DNA of 37,634 nt from Gammaproteobacteria bacterium (GTDB lineage: Bacteria > Pseudomonadota > Gammaproteobacteria > UBA9214). How positions within the stretch are numbered: position 1 is the first letter of the stretch; the number at the start of each line of letters is the position of its first letter. The stretch spans positions 1 through 37,634 of the forward strand of contig QIFB01000135.1 in the NCBI GenBank assembly GCA_003230545.1. Direction: 5' to 3'. The position numbers and the translations under genes are program-made. The notes under the pieces were generated by a model. It was not told the origin of the DNA and ran no database searches. It worked only from the letters and a program-made list of their open reading frames with translations. Below are positions 18,409 to 28,674 of this stretch, in pieces.

Positions 18409-19859
18409 AACCGTTCCAGTTCCGGGTGCGGCAGCTTGCCCTCATGCACATGCATGGCGCCGAATTCGGCGCAGCGGTGCAGGGTGGGAATGGCCTTGCC
18501 GGGATTCAGCAGTTGCTGTTTATCGAATGCCTGCTTGATTGCGTGAAACTGGGTCAGCTCGGCGGCATTGAACTGTACGCACATCTGGTTGATTTTCTCC
18601 ATGCCGACCCCGTGCTCGCCGGTGATGGTGCCGCCCACGGCAACACAGATCTCGAGGATCTTCCCGCCCAGTTCCTCGGTGCGTTCGAGTTCGCCCGGCT
18701 GGTTGGCGTCATACAGGATCAGCGGGTGCAGGTTGCCGTCACCGGCATGGAACACATTGCAGATCGGCAAGTCGTATTCACTGGAAAGCCGGCCGATCTC
18801 CGCCAGCACGGTTGCCAGGTGCTTGCGCGGGATGGTGCCGTCCATGCAGTAGTAGTCAGGAGACAGGCGCCCCATGGCCGGAAACGCGGCCTTGCGTCCG
18901 GCCCAGAAGCGCTGGCGTTCTGCCTCGTTGCGCGAGACCTGCAGGTCTATGGCACCGGCATCGCGAAATACCCGGCTGACCTGTTCGATCTGTGCGCTGA
19001 CCTCGTCCGCGGTGCCGTCTATTTCGCACAGCAGGATGGCTGCGGCATCGACGGGATAGCCGGCGTTGACAAATTTTTCCACGGCACGGATCGCCGGGTT
19101 GTCGAGCAGTTCCAGGCCGGCCGGGATAATGCCGCTGGCAATGGTCGCGGTAACTCCGGTGCCGGCGGCCTCGACCGAGTCGAAGGCCGCGAGCACCACC
19201 TGGGCCGTTGCGGGGATTGGCAGGAGTTTTACCGTAACCTCGGTAATGACACCGAGCAACCCCTCCGACCCGGTCATCAGCGCCAGCAGGTCATAACCCG
19301 GGCTGTCGAGCGCTGCACTGCCGATGGTGAGCTGTTCACCTTCCACAGTCAGTACCTCGAGATGCTGGATGTTGTTTACGGTCAGGCCGTACTTGAGACA
19401 GTGTATGCCACCGGCATTCTCCGCCACGTTGCCGCCGATCGAGCAGGCGATCTGTGATGACGGATCCGGCGCGTAATACAGGCCGTACGGTTCAGCGGCT
19501 TTCGAGATTGACAGATTGGTCACACCCGGCTGGACACGTGCGGTTCGGTTGCCGGTATCGATTTCAAGTATCCGGTTGAAACGTGCCATGCTCAACAGCA
19601 CGCCATCCGTTACCGGCAGTGCACCACCCGAAAGCCCGGTTCCGGCGCCCCTGGCAACAACGGGCACACGGTTTTCCGAGCACAGCTGCAGCGTAGTCTT
19701 TACCTGTTGCTGTGTTTCCGGGATGACTACAGCCAGCGGTGTATTACGATAGGCCGACAGCGCATCGCATTCATACGGCCGCAGGTCCTCGGGGTGGGAC
19801 AATACGCATTGTTCCGGCAGGTGGCTGCGTAACAACAGTGTGAATGTAGCAGATGACAT
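18405..19859 (-). CDS. glcD: Glycolate oxidase FAD-linked subunit
   Basis: VPVVARGAGTGLSGGALP, GGNVAENAGGIHCLKYG, GEHGVGMEKINQM. Confidence 0.95.
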   Translation of the reverse strand: MSSATFTLLLRSHLPEQCVLSHPEDLRPYECDALSAYRNTPLAVVIPETQQQVKTTLQLCSENRVPVVARGAGTGLSGGALPVTDGVLLSMARFNRILEIDTGNRTARVQPGVTNLSISKAAEPYGLYYAPDPSSQIACSIGGNVAENAGGIHCLKYGLTVNNIQHLEVLTVEGEQLTIGSAALDSPGYDLLALMTGSEGLLGVITEVTVKLLPIPATAQVVLAAFDSVEAAGTGVTATIASGIIPAGLELLDNPAIRAVEKFVNAGYPVDAAAILLCEIDGTADEVSAQIEQVSRVFRDAGAIDLQVSRNEAERQRFWAGRKAAFPAMGRLSPDYYCMDGTIPRKHLATVLAEIGRLSSEYDLPICNVFHAGDGNLHPLILYDANQPGELERTEELGGKILEICVAVGGTITGEHGVGMEKINQMCVQFNAAELTQFHAIKQAFDKQQLLNPGKAIPTLHRCAEFGAMHVHEGKLPHPELERF

Positions 19860-20028
19860 GCCTGATTTATACAGGATCCGAAAGTTTCTTTATTGCTAAA
19901 CCGGGCCTGGCTCATCAAGCATGATGAGCCGATCAAGAATGGACGCGCCGGGCCGATACCTTTCGATACTATAATTCATGGTTCATGTACAGAGGCAGAT
20001 TAATCGCCGTGCGTGTTATGATAGCCCG

Positions 20029-20550
20029 ATGAAGTGTACGTTGCGACAAGCTGATTATTGCGGCATCCCGTCATGTACCTTTGCCGGGTTGATGGAATTG
20101 TATGAAAGCAATTACATCAGGCTGCGTAATCTGGTGCCGGAACTGGACGCACTGCAGCCGGAGATTGTCTCGCGGGTACCGGGTGCACTCGATCTTCACT
20201 TGCACATCGTCGAGCGCTGCAAGTTCACAACCACGCTGAACCTGACCTATCACTTCACCGACACAGAAGGTTTGTTCCCCACGCCCGATATCCGCGTGCG
20301 GATCTACCACGATGCGCAGGTGGGTGAAGTCATTGCCTGCGGCCGGCGTCGCGGCCGGCGTCACGCCGAGTATAACCGGATGCATCATCATTACACGCTG
20401 GAACAGAAATGGCGCATGAACCGGTTTCTGCAGAAATGGCTGGGCTATTGCCTGCGCCAGGGCCATCGCTTCAATCCGGGCAGCCCTACGGTTTGCCCCC
20501 GGGAAACCACACTGACTGTCCAGAAATCCCTGCTGACCGCGGAATCCTGA
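20029..20550 (+). CDS. DUF1249 family protein (YqiB-like)
   Basis: YESNYIRLRNLVPEL...KFTTTLNLTYHF...DAQVGEVIAC; start placed at internal ATG. Confidence 0.85.
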   Translation: MKCTLRQADYCGIPSCTFAGLMELYESNYIRLRNLVPELDALQPEIVSRVPGALDLHLHIVERCKFTTTLNLTYHFTDTEGLFPTPDIRVRIYHDAQVGEVIACGRRRGRRHAEYNRMHHHYTLEQKWRMNRFLQKWLGYCLRQGHRFNPGSPTVCPRETTLTVQKSLLTAES

Positions 20551-20623
20551 TCGCTGTCACACCATTATCTGCCCCTGCGCCGGGCAACTACTTGATCGTC
20601 AACCCCGACTGTCGCATACTTAG

Positions 20624-20646
20624 TACCTGAGCAATTTACTAGGTAT
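20624..20646. promoter_or_regulatory. candidate IscR type I binding site / iscR promoter
   Basis: tacctgagcaatttactaggtat: imperfect dyad upstream of iscR resembling the AT-rich dyad of known IscR type I sites. Confidence 0.4.
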
Positions 20647-20696
20647 TTATCGTGTGCCCGCGGCAGGCTTGCCGGGCCACTGACAGGGAACCATTC

Positions 20697-21173
20697 ATGC
20701 GCTTATCAACCAAGGGCCGTTATGCCGTAACCGCCATGATGGATCTTGCCATGCATTACGGGCAGGGGCCGGTAACACTCGCGGATATTTCGGAACACCA
20801 GGACATCTCGCTTTCCTACCTGGAGCAGTTGTTTGCCCGGTTGAAGAAAAACAACCTGGTTGAAGGCCTGCGCGGACCCGGTGGCGGCTATCGCCTGTCA
20901 CGCCACCCGGATGCAATTTCTGTTGCCGATGTCATTACGGCCATCGGAGAGGGCATCGATGCCACGCTATGCGAGGGGAGTGAAGATTGCCAGGATGGCG
21001 AGCAGTGTCTCACCCATGAACTCTGGTCCCGGCTCGGCAAGGAAATCTACGATTTCCTCAATGGCATCACGCTGGCCAGTTTTCTGGAAAACGGGGCGGC
21101 GAACAAGTCGCCTGAACACAGTCAGGACAGCATGGTCGTTTCGATGCCGGCCTTGAACAAATCCTGTGCATGA
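20697..21173 (+). CDS. iscR: Fe-S cluster assembly transcriptional regulator IscR
   Basis: [18 protein letters not shown]; cluster ligands [16 protein letters not shown] (Cx5Cx5Cx2H). Confidence 0.97.
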   Translation: MRLSTKGRYAVTAMMDLAMHYGQGPVTLADISEHQDISLSYLEQLFARLKKNNLVEGLRGPGGGYRLSRHPDAISVADVITAIGEGIDATLCEGSEDCQDGEQCLTHELWSRLGKEIYDFLNGITLASFLENGAANKSPEHSQDSMVVSMPALNKSCA

Positions 21174-21212
21174 CCTGTAACAGGCATTGAGAATTTTTGC
21201 AGGACTGGACCT

Positions 21213-22433
21213 ATGAATATCAGTATTCCAATTTACATGGATTACTCGGCGACCACCCCGGTTGATGAACGCGTTGCCGAACGGATGTGTGCCTACCTGA
21301 CACGCCAGGGGCAGTTCGGTAACCCGGCTTCCCGTTCGCACGAGTACGGTTGGAAGGCCGAAGCCGCGGTCGACGAGGCCCGTGCGCATGTGGCGGCACT
21401 GGTCAATGCCGATCCAAGAGAAATCATCTGGACCTCGGGCGCAACGGAATCGGACAATCTCGCCATCAAGGGCGCGGCACATTTCTACAAAAAGAGCGGC
21501 AAGCACATTGTAACGCTCAAGACGGAACACAAGGCAGTGCTGGATTCCTGCCGGCAGCTGGAGCGCGAGGGATATGAAGTCACTTACCTGGATCCCGAGC
21601 CGAATGGCCTGGTTGACCTGAAGAAGCTCGAGGCAGCCCTGCGTGATGACACCACGCTGGTCTCGATCATGCATGTCAATAACGAAATCGGCGTGATCCA
21701 GGACATCGCCGCGATTGGTGAGCTGTGTCGGGCACGCAAGATCATCTTTCATGTGGACGCCGCACAGAGTGCCGGCAAGCTGCCGATTGACCTCGAAACG
21801 CTCAAGGTCGACCTGATGTCATTTTCGGCGCACAAGATTTACGGCCCCAAGGGCATCGGCGTCCTGTATGTACGCCGCAAGCCGCGCGTGCGACTGGAGG
21901 CCCAGATGCATGGAGGTGGTCACGAGCGTGGACTGCGTTCCGGTACACTGGCGACCCACCAGATCGTCGGCATGGGTGAGGCGTTTCGTATTGCCAAAGA
22001 GGAAATGGTCGAGGAAGAACAACGGATTCGCAAACTGCGTGATCGCCTGTGGCTGGGTCTCAATGATATGGAAGAGGTCTATCTCAACGGTGACTTTGAC
22101 CGGCGGGTACAGGGCAACCTGAATGTCAGTTTTAATTACGTCGAGGGTGAGAGCCTGATTATGGCGCTCAGTGACATGGCGGTCTCGTCCGGATCGGCCT
22201 GCACCAGTTCCAGTCTTGAGCCGTCCTATGTGCTGCGTGCCCTGGGCCGCAATGACGAGCTGGCGCACAGTTCGATCCGGTTTACCATTGGCCGCTATAC
22301 AACCGCCGATGAGGTCGACTATATCGTCGAGCGCATTCATGAGAAGGTGGCCAAGCTACGGGAATTGTCGCCACTCTGGGAGATGTACAAGGACGGCATC
22401 GACCTGGATTCAGTACAGTGGGCGGCTCACTAG
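21213..22433 (+). CDS. iscS: Cysteine desulfurase IscS
   Basis: [31 protein letters not shown] Lys; [21 protein letters not shown] active Cys. Confidence 0.98.
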   Translation: MNISIPIYMDYSATTPVDERVAERMCAYLTRQGQFGNPASRSHEYGWKAEAAVDEARAHVAALVNADPREIIWTSGATESDNLAIKGAAHFYKKSGKHIVTLKTEHKAVLDSCRQLEREGYEVTYLDPEPNGLVDLKKLEAALRDDTTLVSIMHVNNEIGVIQDIAAIGELCRARKIIFHVDAAQSAGKLPIDLETLKVDLMSFSAHKIYGPKGIGVLYVRRKPRVRLEAQMHGGGHERGLRSGTLATHQIVGMGEAFRIAKEEMVEEEQRIRKLRDRLWLGLNDMEEVYLNGDFDRRVQGNLNVSFNYVEGESLIMALSDMAVSSGSACTSSSLEPSYVLRALGRNDELAHSSIRFTIGRYTTADEVDYIVERIHEKVAKLRELSPLWEMYKDGIDLDSVQWAAH

Positions 22434-22439
22434 GAAGTA

Positions 22440-22766
22440 ATGATGGCGATTACCCTGACAGAATCGGCCGCAAGTCGCGTTAAGACATTTCTTGAAAGTC
22501 GCGGCAGTGGCGTGGGACTGCGCCTGAGCGTCAAGACGACGGGTTGCTCGGGTATGGCCTATGTCATCGAGTATGCCGATGAGATCGAGGAGGATGATGT
22601 CATCTTCGAGGATCATGGCGTCAAGGTTTTCGTGAATCCCGGGAGCCTGGTATATCTCGACGGTACTGAACTTGACTACGCCAAAGAAGGACTGAACGAG
22701 GGTTTCAAATTCAACAATCCGAATGTCAAGGACGAGTGCGGTTGCGGGGAAAGTTTCAATATCTGA
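22440..22766 (+). CDS. iscA: Iron-sulfur cluster assembly protein IscA
   Basis: [13 protein letters not shown]...DECGCGESF (C...CGC HesB signature). Confidence 0.96.
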   Translation: MMAITLTESAASRVKTFLESRGSGVGLRLSVKTTGCSGMAYVIEYADEIEEDDVIFEDHGVKVFVNPGSLVYLDGTELDYAKEGLNEGFKFNNPNVKDECGCGESFNI

Positions 22767-22810
22767 TGTCAGTATTCTGCTGATAGTCTGTATTACCTGA
22801 CGGTTTTGCT

Positions 22811-23371
22811 ATGGCTGCGGAGTTATCCTCAACCCATTTTGAGCTGTTTGGCTTGCCGCAGACATTCGAGGTTGATCGTGAGTTGCTAGACAGCCGGTTT
22901 CGGGAGTTGCAGAGAATGGCGCACCCCGACCGGTATGCGCATGCATCTGACCAGGAGCGCCGCATCTCGATGCAGCAGGCGATCCGTATCAACGAGGGTT
23001 ACCAGACGCTGAAGGATCCGTTACGGCGTGGCCGCTACCTGCTGGAACTCGGCGGTTACGATTTCAGCGATGAGCACCACACCACCAGCGACCCGGAATT
23101 CCTGATGGAGCAGATGGAATTGCGCGAGACCATCGGGGAGGTGCGCAGCGGTCCGGACCCGCTGGACAGGCTGGGAGTTATCATGGATCGTATCGCGGCC
23201 GATTTTGATGCGCTGGCCATCCGGCTGCGTGGGCAGCTTGCAGCAGGGACTGTGAATGATCATGATGTTGCCGCTGATATCCTGATGAAAATGCAGTTCT
23301 TCCGGAAGCTCGATGAGGAGACGCAGGAGCTGGAAGCAAGCCTCGAGGATGAACTGGACCAGAAACACTGA
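22811..23371 (+). CDS. hscB: Co-chaperone HscB
   Basis: J domain with HPDRYAH; C-terminal HscB region; operon position. Confidence 0.95.
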   Translation: MAAELSSTHFELFGLPQTFEVDRELLDSRFRELQRMAHPDRYAHASDQERRISMQQAIRINEGYQTLKDPLRRGRYLLELGGYDFSDEHHTTSDPEFLMEQMELRETIGEVRSGPDPLDRLGVIMDRIAADFDALAIRLRGQLAAGTVNDHDVAADILMKMQFFRKLDEETQELEASLEDELDQKH

Positions 23372-23377
23372 TTGCAT

Positions 23378-23459
23378 CCCGGATTACGGCCTTGCGGCCT
23401 GCATCCGGGCTACAGACTGAGCCCGTCGTAGCCCGAATGGAGCGCAGCGAAATCCGGGG
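23378..23459. repeat. Family B palindromic repeats
   Basis: cccggattacggccttgcggcctgcatccgggctac and gtagcccgaatggagcgcagcgaaatccgggg between hscB and hscA. Confidence 0.7.
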
Positions 23460-23478
23460 AAATCATAAAGAAATCACC

Positions 23479-25359
23479 ATGGCGCTATTGCAGATATCCG
23501 AACCCGGCCAATCCACCGTGCCGCACGAGCACCGGTTGGCCGCCGGCATCGACCTGGGTACCACCAATTCACTGATTGCCAGTGTGCGCAGCGGCGTGGC
23601 CGGGACCCTGCCGGATACCGGGGGCAATCACCTGTTGCCGTCTGTGGTGCGTTACACCACGGCTGGCCCGGTGGTGGTTGGCCAGACTGCCCTCGATGCG
23701 GCAAGCACCGATCCGTTGAATACCATCGCCTCGGTCAAGCGCCTGATGGGCCGCGGTATCGAGGATGTGAAAAGCCTTGGCGCGCACCTGCCATACGAGT
23801 TTGTACCGGGCGCCAGTGACATGCCGTTGCTGCATACATGCCATGGCGATATCAGCCCGGTCGAGGTGTCAGCGGATATTCTGCGGGTACTGAAAACCCG
23901 GGCCGAGCAGACGCTTGGAGGTGAGCTGGCCGGGGTGGTGATTACCGTGCCGGCCTATTTCGATGACGCCCAGCGGCAGGCCACCCGGGATGCCGGCAAG
24001 CTTGCCGGCCTGCCGGTACTGCGCCTGTTGAACGAACCCACGGCGGCGGCCGTGGCCTATGGTCTTGATCATGGCTCGGAAGGTATTGTGGCAATCTACG
24101 ATCTCGGTGGCGGCACCTTTGATATCTCCATCCTGCGCCTGAACCGGGGTGTGTTCGAGGTCATGGCAACCGCCGGTGATACGGCACTCGGCGGTGATGA
24201 CATCGACCGGGTCGTGGCGCAGTGGATCATGCAACAGGCCGGTATCGGAGATGATGCCGGTCACGGCCAGCTGCGTCACCTGATGCAGCTGGCCCGTGCC
24301 GCAAAGGAGGCACTGACGGAACTCCCTGCAACGCCAATCGATGTCTCGATAGACGGAGTGGATGACTGGTCCGGGACACTGACACGTGCACAGTTTGATG
24401 AACTGATTGGCCCGCTGGTACAGAAAACACTGAGCCCGTGCCGGCGGGTATTACGCGATGCCGGCATCCGGACAGAAGATTTGCAGGCCGTGGTGATGGT
24501 CGGCGGCTCCACACGGGTGCCGCTGGTACGCAGCCGGGTGGCCGGTTTCTTCGGGCGTGAACCGCTGGTGGATATCGATCCCGACCGGGTTGTCGCCGTG
24601 GGCGCCGCCATCCAGGCGGATATTCTTGCCGGCAACAGGCCGGATGACGATATGCTGTTGCTGGACGTCATCCCGCTGTCGCTGGGGCTGGAAACCATGG
24701 GCGGGTTGGCGGAAAAAATCATTCCCCGCAATACCACGATACCGACTGCGCGGGCCCAGGAGTTCACTACCTTCAAGGACGGGCAAACCGCAATGTCGCT
24801 GCACGTGGTGCAGGGGGAGCGCGAACTGGTCAGTGACTGCCGTTCGCTGGCGCAGTTCGAGTTGCGTAATATCCCGCCCATGGTGGCCGGGGCGGCCCGC
24901 ATCCGGGTCAGTTTCCAGGTGGATGCCGACGGGCTGCTGAATGTTACCGCTGAAGAACAGGTCAAGGGCATCAAAAGCAGTATCGAGGTCAAACCGTCCT
25001 ACGGACTGAACGACCGCGAGATCGAAACCATGCTGAAGGACTCCATGGCCCATGCGCAGGATGATATGGAGCAGCGCCGTCTGCGTGAACAGCAGGTCGA
25101 TGCGGAGCGTGTGCTCGAGGCCCTCGAGGCTGCACTGGCGGAAGACGGTGACCGGCTGCTGGATGCAGAGGAGCGCAAGGTCATCGCTGCCGCTGCCGCT
25201 GCACTGCAACTGGCCGGCAAGGGATCTGACTATCAGGCCATCAGGCAGGCAATCGAGGGTGTGGAAAAGGCGAGCAGTGACTATGTTGCCCGTCGCATGA
25301 ACGACAATATCCGCAAGGCCATGGCCGGACACCGGGTGGACGAGTTTGAGTCACCCTGA
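23479..25359 (+). CDS. hscA: Fe-S protein assembly chaperone HscA
   Basis: HSP70 motifs [39 protein letters not shown]; start placed at ATG after repeat. Confidence 0.97.
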   Translation: MALLQISEPGQSTVPHEHRLAAGIDLGTTNSLIASVRSGVAGTLPDTGGNHLLPSVVRYTTAGPVVVGQTALDAASTDPLNTIASVKRLMGRGIEDVKSLGAHLPYEFVPGASDMPLLHTCHGDISPVEVSADILRVLKTRAEQTLGGELAGVVITVPAYFDDAQRQATRDAGKLAGLPVLRLLNEPTAAAVAYGLDHGSEGIVAIYDLGGGTFDISILRLNRGVFEVMATAGDTALGGDDIDRVVAQWIMQQAGIGDDAGHGQLRHLMQLARAAKEALTELPATPIDVSIDGVDDWSGTLTRAQFDELIGPLVQKTLSPCRRVLRDAGIRTEDLQAVVMVGGSTRVPLVRSRVAGFFGREPLVDIDPDRVVAVGAAIQADILAGNRPDDDMLLLDVIPLSLGLETMGGLAEKIIPRNTTIPTARAQEFTTFKDGQTAMSLHVVQGERELVSDCRSLAQFELRNIPPMVAGAARIRVSFQVDADGLLNVTAEEQVKGIKSSIEVKPSYGLNDREIETMLKDSMAHAQDDMEQRRLREQQVDAERVLEALEAALAEDGDRLLDAEERKVIAAAAAALQLAGKGSDYQAIRQAIEGVEKASSDYVARRMNDNIRKAMAGHRVDEFESP

Positions 25360-25392
25360 GCATGCCGGATTACTACAGGATTACAGACCAAC

Positions 25393-25731
25393 ATGCCGCA
25401 GATTATATTTTTACCGCACGAAGATATTTGTCCGGAAGGGGCGGTCGTCGAGGCCGAGCCGGGGACCAGTATCTGTGATGCGGCCCTGAAGCAGGGCATC
25501 GATATTGAACACGCCTGCGAAAAGTCCTGTGCCTGTACCACGTGTCATGTGTATATCCGCGAAGGCTCGGATTCGCTCAACGAGGCAGAGGAAGAGGAGG
25601 ACGATCTGCTCGACAAGGCATGGGGGCTGGAGCCGGACTCACGGCTGAGTTGCCAGGCGATCGTGGATGACCAGGACCTGGTGGTCGAGATACCGAAGTA
25701 CACCATCAACATGGTGAGTGAGAGTCACTAG
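25393..25731 (+). CDS. fdx: ISC system [2Fe-2S] ferredoxin
   Basis: ACEKSCACTTCHVYI...RLSCQAIV. Confidence 0.96.
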   Translation: MPQIIFLPHEDICPEGAVVEAEPGTSICDAALKQGIDIEHACEKSCACTTCHVYIREGSDSLNEAEEEEDDLLDKAWGLEPDSRLSCQAIVDDQDLVVEIPKYTINMVSESH

Positions 25732-25834
25732 AACCTGTCTCAAAATTGTGGATTGGGTGCCAGTAGGACCGGCCCTTTATGCCCACTGGGGTGCCGGCCG
25801 GGAATGCCTTTCCCCGCGGGGCGCGGGTCCTACA
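25729..25834. repeat. Composite repeat starting at the fdx stop codon, then Family C
   Basis: tagaacctgtctcaaaattgtggattgggtgc followed by ggaccggcc...ccggccgggaatgcctttccccgcggggcgcgggtcctac. Confidence 0.65.
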
Positions 25835-25844
25835 TGGAAAGCCA

Positions 25845-25912
25845 GTAGCCCGGAATCCGGGACAAAATTTTAAATACGTTCCCCGGATTCCGCTGCGCTC
25901 CATTCGGGCTAC
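25845..25912. repeat. Family B palindrome
   Basis: gtagcccggaatccgg...ccccggattccgctgcgctccattcgggctac. Confidence 0.75.
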
Positions 25913-25938
25913 CGACTGTCGGGTAACAGGAGATATCT

Positions 25939-26139
25939 ATGGGACTGAAATGGACCGATTCACTGGATATTGCCATCGAACTCGATGAGCATTACCCGGA
26001 TACTGATCCGGCACAGGTCAATTTCGTCGACCTGCGTGATCGGGTGATGAGGCTGGGAGACTTTGACGATGACCCCGGGCACTGCGGGGAACGTATCCTG
26101 GAGGCCATCCAGATGGCCTGGATTGAGGAACGCAGCTGA
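25939..26139 (+). CDS. iscX: Fe-S assembly protein IscX
   Basis: MGLKWTDSLDIAIELDEHYPDTDPAQVNFVDLRDRV...W family pattern. Confidence 0.95.
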   Translation: MGLKWTDSLDIAIELDEHYPDTDPAQVNFVDLRDRVMRLGDFDDDPGHCGERILEAIQMAWIEERS

Positions 26140-26172
26140 CCGGCAAGGCTCAGTCTGGCGTCAAGTTTTTTT

Positions 26173-26229
26173 GGCGGAATAAATTCCGCCCTACAAAGAA
26201 AGGGATTGTAGGGCCGAATTTATTCGGCC
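26173..26229. repeat. Family A compound palindromic repeat
   Basis: ggcggaataaattccgcc-ctacaa-...-ttgtag-ggccgaatttattcggcc; inner ctacaa/ttgtag also inverted. Confidence 0.8.
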
Positions 26230-26496
26230 TGGTACCGGCTGATCCACTACGGAATAACTGCAAGTATATTGTGTAACTAGCTGTTATTATATAATTAAAG
26301 CTGATGCCTTATCGGAGGTTCGGCTGTGTAATGGGCGTGTAGTTACGCGGCCCCGGTCAGGTGCTGCATTTAAATCATTCCCCTAACCTTGTATATTACG
26401 CGGCCTTGTTCCTGCCGGTTTTTTCCGTTGGGTGTTAACGCTACAGGCACGGTTCCGGTGGCCTGTTTCTGGATATTGTGAAAAACGAGGTACGCA

Positions 26497-27468
26497 ATGG
26501 CTGTTAGAAATCGTCTGCATCGCAGTGAACTGGCTGTTCCCGGGAGTAATCTTCGGATGCTGGAAAAGGCGCCCACGGCCGGTGCCGATATCGTGTTTCT
26601 CGATCTTGAAGATGCCGTGGCCCCGGATGACAAGGACCAGGCGCGCAAGAACGTGATCGAGGCGCTGAACGACATGGACTGGTCGAATTGTGCCGTGTCG
26701 ATACGCATCAATGGTCTGGATACCCACTACTGTTACCGGGACGTGGTCGACGTGGTCGAGCAGGCCGGTGACAAACTCGACACCATCCTCATTCCCAAGG
26801 TTGGTACGCCGGCGGATATCCTGTTTGTCTCCACCCTGCTGGAACAGATCGAGGCGGCGAAAAACTACAAGCCGATCAATATTCATATTCTTATAGAAAC
26901 AGCCCTTGGCATGGCCAACGTTGAAAGCATCGCGGCCACATGCCCGGAACGCATGGAAGCCATGGTGTTCGGTGTGGCCGACTATGCCGCATCAACCCAG
27001 GCGCGTACCACGCAGATGGGCGGCGCCAATCCCGATTACTACATGCTGACCCACCCCGATACCGAGGGTGCACGCGAACGGCACTGGGGTGACCAGTGGC
27101 ATTTTGCCATCTCGCGCATGGTGGTTGCCTGTCGGGCCTATGGCCTGCGGCCGATCGATGGCCCGTTCGGTGACATCCAGGATGCGGACGGCTACGTGGC
27201 CGTCGCCCGGAGCGTCGCTGCGCTCGGCGTGGAAGGCAAGTGGGCCATCCATCCGAGCCAGATTGCACTCGCTAACGAGGTGTTTACCCCGCCGGAATCC
27301 GAAGTGGACCGGGCACGCCGTATCCTGATTGCCATGAAAGAGGCCGCCAGCGAGGGCCGCGGTGCCGTTGCCCTCGATGGCCGCCTGATCGATGCGGCTT
27401 CCATTCGCCAGGCCCAGGTGATGGTCGACAAGGCCAGCCAGATCGAGCAGTCGCTGGCCGGTCGGTGA
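26497..27468 (+). CDS. mcl: L-malyl-CoA lyase-like (HpcH/HpaI CoA ester lyase)
   Basis: LFLDLEDAVAPDDK-like motif, KVGTPADI, LIETALGMANVESIAA, GVADYAAS; adjacent CoA ligase subunits. Confidence 0.85.
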   Translation: MAVRNRLHRSELAVPGSNLRMLEKAPTAGADIVFLDLEDAVAPDDKDQARKNVIEALNDMDWSNCAVSIRINGLDTHYCYRDVVDVVEQAGDKLDTILIPKVGTPADILFVSTLLEQIEAAKNYKPINIHILIETALGMANVESIAATCPERMEAMVFGVADYAASTQARTTQMGGANPDYYMLTHPDTEGARERHWGDQWHFAISRMVVACRAYGLRPIDGPFGDIQDADGYVAVARSVAALGVEGKWAIHPSQIALANEVFTPPESEVDRARRILIAMKEAASEGRGAVALDGRLIDAASIRQAQVMVDKASQIEQSLAGR

Positions 27469-27501
27469 AGCAACAACCTTATATAACTCCGGAGTTGTGC
27501 T

Positions 27502-28674
27502 GTGAATATCCATGAATACCAGACCAAGGAATTAATCAAGAGTTATGGCGTACCGGTACCGGATGGTCGCGTCGCCCACAACGTGGACAATGCCGTTACG
27601 GTGGCAGAAGACCTCGGCGGTGAACGCTGGGTGGTAAAGGCCCAGATACACGCCGGTGGTCGCGGCAAGGGTGGCGGTGTGAAAGTCGCATCATCTCTCG
27701 ATGAGGTGCGCCAGTTCACCGACCAGATGATCGGTAGCCAGCTGGTGACTCCACAGACCGGCGAAAATGGCCGGTTGGTGCAGCGTGTCCTCGTTGAGCA
27801 GGCCTGTGATATCAAAAAGGAATATTACCTTGGCATGATCATCGACCGGGGGTCGCAGCGGATTACGGTCATCGCCTCGGCATCCGGCGGCATGGATATC
27901 GAGGAAGTGGCGAAGACCCAGCCGGAAAAAGTGATTCGTGAAGCCGTTGACCCTGCCGTCGGCCTGATGGAATTCCAGTGTCGCAAGATTGCGGCGAATA
28001 TCGGCCTGCGTGGCAAGCAGATTCACGAGGCCAGCAAGCTGATGCGCGCACTCTATAAATGTTTTCGTGAAAAAGATGCCTTGCTGGCCGAGATCAACCC
28101 GCTGGCCGAAATGAACGATGGCAGCCTGATGGCGCTGGATGCAAAGATGTCATTTGATGGCAATGCCCTGTATCGACGTCCGTCGATAACCGAGTTTCGC
28201 GATTTCGATGAAGAAGATCCCAAGGAAGTCGAGGCCTCCGGCCACGGTCTGAACTATATTGCACTGGACGGCAACGTCGGCTGTATTGTGAATGGCGCCG
28301 GTCTGGCCATGGCGACCATGGATTCGATCAGTTTCCACAAGGGCAAGCCGGCCAATTTTCTCGATGTGGGCGGCGGTGCATCGCCCGAGAAGGTCGGTAA
28401 TGCCTTCCGCATCGTGTTACAGGATCCGAATGTAAAGATCATTCTGGTAAATATCTTCGCCGGTATTAACCGCTGTGACTGGATTGCCGAGGGCCTGATC
28501 AAGGCCATGCAGGACCAGAAAATCGAAGTGCCGGTCGTGGTCCGGCTGGCAGGCACCAATGTCGAAAAGGGTGCGGCCATGCTTGAAGAGTCCGGCCTGG
28601 ATTTCATTATGGCGGAAAACCTGGACGATGCCGCGACCAGGGTCATGGCGATACTGGGAGGGCAGGCATCATGA
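27502..28674 (+). CDS. mtkA: Malate--CoA ligase (malate thiokinase) beta subunit-like / SucC homolog
   Basis: ATP-grasp; IFAGINRCDWIAEG and ASASGGMDIEEV resemble malate thiokinase rather than SucC (IFGGIVRCD); downstream of mcl. Confidence 0.75.
   Translation: MNIHEYQTKELIKSYGVPVPDGRVAHNVDNAVTVAEDLGGERWVVKAQIHAGGRGKGGGVKVASSLDEVRQFTDQMIGSQLVTPQTGENGRLVQRVLVEQACDIKKEYYLGMIIDRGSQRITVIASASGGMDIEEVAKTQPEKVIREAVDPAVGLMEFQCRKIAANIGLRGKQIHEASKLMRALYKCFREKDALLAEINPLAEMNDGSLMALDAKMSFDGNALYRRPSITEFRDFDEEDPKEVEASGHGLNYIALDGNVGCIVNGAGLAMATMDSISFHKGKPANFLDVGGGASPEKVGNAFRIVLQDPNVKIILVNIFAGINRCDWIAEGLIKAMQDQKIEVPVVVRLAGTNVEKGAAMLEESGLDFIMAENLDDAATRVMAILGGQAS

Noticed and set aside
18354-19457. 367-aa plus-strand ORF
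   Set aside because: Fully antisense to glcD, which has clear FAD-oxidase motifs; no recognisable domain. High-GC antisense ORF artefact.
24451-25332. 293-aa minus-strand ORF
   Set aside because: Antisense to hscA; no recognisable motif.
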